Shown here: positions 5,158-8,176 of the stretch, piece by piece
Position numbering within the stretch: position 1 is the first letter of the stretch
How the letters are laid out: every line of letters starts with the position of its first letter
Origin: Ruminococcus_G sp963594675
GTDB taxonomy: Bacteria > Bacillota > Clostridia > Lachnospirales > Lachnospiraceae
Assembly (NCBI GenBank): GCA_963594675.1
Contig: CAVBGA010000122.1
Coordinates: 1-8,176, forward strand
DNA length: 8,176 bases
Direction of reading: 5' to 3'
The notes under the pieces: generated by a model
Told to the model about the DNA's origin: nothing
Seen by the model: the letters and a program-made list of their open reading frames with translations, nothing else
Database searches by the model: none
Made by a program: the position numbers and the translations under genes

Positions 5158-6546
5158 ATGGCACAACTTTGGGGTGGTCGTTTTACAAAAGAGACGGATC
5201 AGTTGGTTTACAATTTTAATGCGTCTATTGGATTCGATCAGAAGTTTTATAAACAGGATATTCGAGGGAGCATTGCCCATGTAACAATGTTGGCTAAGCA
5301 AGGGATTTTAACTGAGACAGAAAGAAATCAGATTATTGATGCTTTGCAGGGCATTGCCAGAGATGTGGAAAATGGAAGCCTTGAGATAACTGCGGAGTAT
5401 GAAGATATTCATAGTTTTGTAGAGGCAAATCTCATCGATCGAATTGGTGATACAGGCAAGAAACTGCATACAGGAAGAAGTCGTAATGATCAGGTGGCTC
5501 TTGATATGAAGCTCTATACCAGAGATGAGATTGTGGAACTGAAAGCCTTGGTATTGAAGCTGCTTTCCACTATCAATAGGATTATGGGCGAAAACATTGA
5601 AACTTATATGCCAGGCTTTACACATTTGCAGAAAGCACAGCCGGTAACCCTGGCCCATCATTTCGGTGCCTATTATGAGATGTTTTCCAGAGACTATAGT
5701 CGTTTGGGGGATATTTATAACAGAATGAATTATTGTCCTTTGGGTAGTGGAGCTCTTGCAGGAACCACCTATCCATTAGATCGTGAGTATACAGCATCCC
5801 TTCTTGATTTTGCCGGTGCTACAAGAAATAGCATGGATTCTGTATCCGACAGAGATTATTTGATTGAACTTTTATCTGCGATGTCTACCATTATGATGCA
5901 TCTTTCCCGTTTTTCTGAGGAAATCTGCATCTGGAATACCAATGAGTATCGTTTTGTGGAGATTGATGATTCCTATAGTACAGGAAGCAGCATTATGCCT
6001 CAGAAAAAGAATCCGGATATTGCAGAATTGATTCGAGGAAAAACAGGTCGTGTATATGGAGCATTGACTTCTATATTGACCACCATGAAGGGACTTCCTC
6101 TGGCTTACAATAAAGACATGCAGGAAGACAAAGAATTGACCTTTGATGCCATTGATACCACTAAGGGATGTCTGGCATTATTTGAAGGTATGATCGATAC
6201 CATGGAATTCCGCAAGGATGTTATGGAGAAGAGTGCTAAGAACGGATTTACCAATGCCACAGATGCGGCAGATTATCTGGTAAATCATGGGGTGCCTTTC
6301 AGAGATGCTCATGGCATTGTAGGACAGTTGGTACTTTTCTGTATCGATAAAGGAATTTCTCTTGATGATATGAAGCTTGAGGATTACCAGAAAATCAGTC
6401 CGGTATTTAAAGAAGACATTTACGAAGCAATTTCCATGAAGACTTGCGTTGAAAAACGTGTTACTAAGGGTGCTCCGGGACCGGATGTAATGAAAAAGGT
6501 AGTAGAAGAAAACAATAAATTTCTTGAGGAGGAGTTAAAAAAATGA
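5158..6546 (+). CDS. argH: Argininosuccinate lyase
   Basis: ArgH cleaves argininosuccinate to arginine and fumarate, the final step of arginine synthesis, in the cytoplasm as a homotetramer of the fumarase/aspartase superfamily. The 462-aa length is normal. The three conserved superfamily regions are present: HTGRSRNDQVA (104-114), GFTHLQKAQP (153-162, with the catalytic His156), and the signature GSSIMPQKKNPD (276-287), whose flexible loop carries the catalytic serine (Ser277/Ser278). The N-terminus LWGGRF is also characteristic. Its stop overlaps the asd start by 4 nt (ATGA), indicating translational coupling. The usual partner argG is absent from the window, so arginine genes are dispersed in this genome or argG lies elsewhere. 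Both ArgG and Asd draw on the aspartate pool, which may explain the pairing. Confidence 0.97.
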   Translation: MAQLWGGRFTKETDQLVYNFNASIGFDQKFYKQDIRGSIAHVTMLAKQGILTETERNQIIDALQGIARDVENGSLEITAEYEDIHSFVEANLIDRIGDTGKKLHTGRSRNDQVALDMKLYTRDEIVELKALVLKLLSTINRIMGENIETYMPGFTHLQKAQPVTLAHHFGAYYEMFSRDYSRLGDIYNRMNYCPLGSGALAGTTYPLDREYTASLLDFAGATRNSMDSVSDRDYLIELLSAMSTIMMHLSRFSEEICIWNTNEYRFVEIDDSYSTGSSIMPQKKNPDIAELIRGKTGRVYGALTSILTTMKGLPLAYNKDMQEDKELTFDAIDTTKGCLALFEGMIDTMEFRKDVMEKSAKNGFTNATDAADYLVNHGVPFRDAHGIVGQLVLFCIDKGISLDDMKLEDYQKISPVFKEDIYEAISMKTCVEKRVTKGAPGPDVMKKVVEENNKFLEEELKK

Positions 6547-7628
6547 GTGCAAAACTTCGTGTAGGTATTTTAGGTGCAACTGGTATGGTTGGTCAGAGAT
6601 TTATCTCTTTGCTGGAGAATCATCCATGGTTTGAGGTAACAACAGTAGCTGCCAGCCCCAGAAGTGCAGGTAAGACATATGAGGAAGCAGTAGGCGGACG
6701 TTGGAAAATGACAACTCCTATGCCGGAAGCTGTTAAAAAATTAGTTGTTAAAAATGTAAATGAAGTAGAAAAAGTATCTGCAGATGTTGATTTTGTTTTC
6801 TCAGCTGTTGATATGTCCAAGGATGAGATCCGTGCCATTGAGGAGGCATATGCAAAAACAGAGACTCCTGTTGTATCCAACAACAGCGCCCATAGATGGA
6901 CTCCGGACGTTCCTATGGTTGTTCCGGAAATCAACCCAGAGCATTTTGATGTGATTGCATCTCAGAAGAAGAGATTGGGTACCACTCGCGGCTTTATCGC
7001 TGTAAAACCCAACTGCTCTATCCAGAGCTATGCACCGGTACTGACTGCATGGAAAAAATTTGAGCCATATGAAGTGGTAGTAACTACTTACCAGGCAATT
7101 TCCGGAGCAGGTAAGACTTTCAAGGATTGGCCGGAAATGGTAGAAAATGTAATCCCCTATATCGGTGGCGAAGAAGAGAAGAGTGAGAAAGAGCCCCTTC
7201 GTCTGTGGGGCAAGATTGAAGACGGCGTGATTGTTCCTGCAGAATCACCGGTAATTACAAGCCAGTGCATCCGCGTGCCGGTTCTCAACGGTCATACCGC
7301 TGCTGTATTTGTTAAATTCCGTCAGAATCCTAGCAAAGAAGAGTTGATTAAGGCAATGGAGGAGTTCAGTGGAGTTCCTCAGGAATTGGATCTGCCTAGC
7401 GCTCCGAAGCAGTTTATTCGTTATATGGAAGAGGATAATCGTCCTCAGGTTACACTTGATGTAGATTATGAGAATGGTATGGGCATTAGTGTAGGAAGAC
7501 TTCGCGAGGATAAGATTTACGATTGGAAATTTATCGGACTTTCTCACAATACCGTAAGAGGTGCTGCCGGAGGAGCTGTCCTTTGTGCAGAGACTCTGAA
7601 AGCTAAAGGATATATTCAGGCAAAATAG
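6543..7628 (+). CDS. asd: Aspartate-semialdehyde dehydrogenase, archaeal/fungal type
   Basis: The enzyme reduces 4-aspartyl phosphate to aspartate semialdehyde with NADPH, feeding lysine, diaminopimelate, threonine and methionine synthesis. The 361-aa product starts at ATG 6543, overlapping the argH stop, with AGGAGGAG (6527-6534) 8 nt upstream. The N-terminal Rossmann motif is GILGATGMVGQRF (8-20). The nucleophile is Cys158 in KPNCSIQ, and the acid/base is His251 in RVPVLNGHT. The segments ASPRSAGKTYEEAV and VIPYIGGEEEK closely recall yeast Hom2 and methanogen Asd rather than the roughly 330-370-aa proteobacterial or bacillar types. This branch is known in several Clostridia, so it need not be a recent transfer. 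It is the second gene of the argH-asd pair and is followed by a palindrome and topB. Confidence 0.95.
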   Translation: MSAKLRVGILGATGMVGQRFISLLENHPWFEVTTVAASPRSAGKTYEEAVGGRWKMTTPMPEAVKKLVVKNVNEVEKVSADVDFVFSAVDMSKDEIRAIEEAYAKTETPVVSNNSAHRWTPDVPMVVPEINPEHFDVIASQKKRLGTTRGFIAVKPNCSIQSYAPVLTAWKKFEPYEVVVTTYQAISGAGKTFKDWPEMVENVIPYIGGEEEKSEKEPLRLWGKIEDGVIVPAESPVITSQCIRVPVLNGHTAAVFVKFRQNPSKEELIKAMEEFSGVPQELDLPSAPKQFIRYMEEDNRPQVTLDVDYENGMGISVGRLREDKIYDWKFIGLSHNTVRGAAGGAVLCAETLKAKGYIQAK

Positions 7629-7632
7629 TCAG

Positions 7633-7646
7633 ATCATTGCAATGAT
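7633..7646 (+). repeat. Perfect 14-bp palindrome between asd and topB
   Basis: ATCATTGCAATGAT is self-complementary over 14 bp and starts 4 nt after the asd stop. It lacks a following T-run and has no loop, so it is a poor terminator and fits a protein-binding site better. Its TTGCAA core is shared with CTTTGCAAAG at 2970-2979, which may be chance. Confidence 0.5.
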
Positions 7647-7680
7647 TGGTAACTATAGAATATAAAGAAAGTGAGATAAG

Positions 7681-8176
7681 ATGGCGAAATCCTTGTATAT
7701 TGCTGAGAAACCTAGTGTTGCTCAGGAATTTGCGAAGGCATTGAAAATCAATGCTTCCAGAAGGGATGGTTACCTGGAATCGGAGGATGCGGTGGTTACC
7801 TGGTGCGTAGGTCATTTGGTTACCATGAGTTATCCGGAAAAATATGATGAGAAGTATAAAAGGTGGAGGCTTGAAACCCTCCCCTTTTTGCCCTCTGAAT
7901 TTAAATACGAGGTGATTCCGGCTGTCCAAAAACAATTTGATATTGTCAGTGGCCTTTTGCGCCGTGAAGATGTTAGCTGTATTTATGTTTGTACAGACTC
8001 GGGACGAGAAGGTGAATATATTTACCGCCTGGTAGAAATGATGGCTCAGGTGAAGGGCAAGGAGAGAAAACGTGTCTGGATTGATTCCCAGACAGAGGAA
8101 GAAATCCTTAGAGGAATTCGGGAAGCCAAAGATCTAAGCGCTTATGATAATCTTGCTGCCTCTGCCTATCTTAGAG
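7681..8176 (+). CDS. topB: DNA topoisomerase III, N-terminal part (truncated by window end)
   Basis: The frame stays open from ATG 7681 to the end of the window, giving the first 165 residues of a type IA topoisomerase, which relaxes and decatenates DNA through a transient 5'-phosphotyrosine. The whole visible part is the TOPRIM domain: SLYIAEKPSVA (4-14) with the metal-linked Glu9, CVGHLV (42-47), and CTDSGREGEYIYR (104-116) containing Asp106 and Glu110. The second Asp of the usual TDxDREGE motif is replaced by Gly108, a variant I associate with Firmicute and plasmid TopB proteins. The active-site Tyr lies beyond the window. A weak ribosome binding site (AAAGTGAG, 7668-7675) precedes the start. 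It lies 52 nt after asd with no terminator, so it may share that transcript. Confidence 0.92.
   Translation, partial: MAKSLYIAEKPSVAQEFAKALKINASRRDGYLESEDAVVTWCVGHLVTMSYPEKYDEKYKRWRLETLPFLPSEFKYEVIPAVQKQFDIVSGLLRREDVSCIYVCTDSGREGEYIYRLVEMMAQVKGKERKRVWIDSQTEEEILRGIREAKDLSAYDNLAASAYLR

Noticed and set aside
7638..7666. TTGCAA - 17 nt - TATAAA as a promoter for topB
   Set aside because: Transcription would start around 7673, inside the ribosome binding site and about 8 nt before the start codon, so a normal leader would not be made. The -35 part also falls in the palindrome.

Overview
The window looks like chromosomal DNA of an anaerobic, low-to-medium-GC Firmicute, most likely a butyrate-forming member of the Clostridia (Lachnospiraceae-like). 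The basis is a 4-hydroxybutyryl-CoA dehydratase next to a crotonase, purine-rich Shine-Dalgarno sites, frequent TTG starts, QueH rather than QueG, and an archaeal/fungal-type aspartate-semialdehyde dehydrogenase. This assignment is inferred from gene content; no marker gene is present. All convincing genes are on the + strand.

Region 1 (1-2661) is the end of a fermentation operon. It holds the last codons of an unidentified gene, possibly etfA, then abfD (4-hydroxybutyryl-CoA to crotonyl-CoA), a co-translated 95-aa cysteine-rich protein of unknown function, and a crotonase (crotonyl-CoA to 3-hydroxybutyryl-CoA). A clear rho-independent terminator closes it. Together abfD and the crotonase route 4-hydroxybutyrate (from succinate or 4-aminobutyrate) into the C4-CoA pool that yields butyrate and acetyl-CoA. 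A strong GC-rich hairpin lies just inside the small cysteine-rich gene and may separate expression of abfD from what follows.

Region 2 (2662-5098) starts with an 81-aa conserved-looking orphan protein that uses a TTG start. A near-consensus sigma-A promoter overlaid with inverted repeats follows. It drives a tight three-gene cluster: a class II glutamine amidotransferase of YafJ type, a stand-alone C39-like cysteine protease-fold protein, and QueH (epoxyqueuosine reductase, tRNA modification). The first two are uncharacterised as a pair and are the best candidate here for something undescribed.

Region 3 (5099-8176) is housekeeping: argH (last step of arginine synthesis) overlaps asd (aspartate family) by 4 nt, followed by the first 165 codons of a type IA topoisomerase (topB), cut by the window end. 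A perfect 14-bp palindrome lies between asd and topB. No tRNA, rRNA, CRISPR array, insertion sequence or integrase was seen. There is no gene-free stretch longer than 300 bases.
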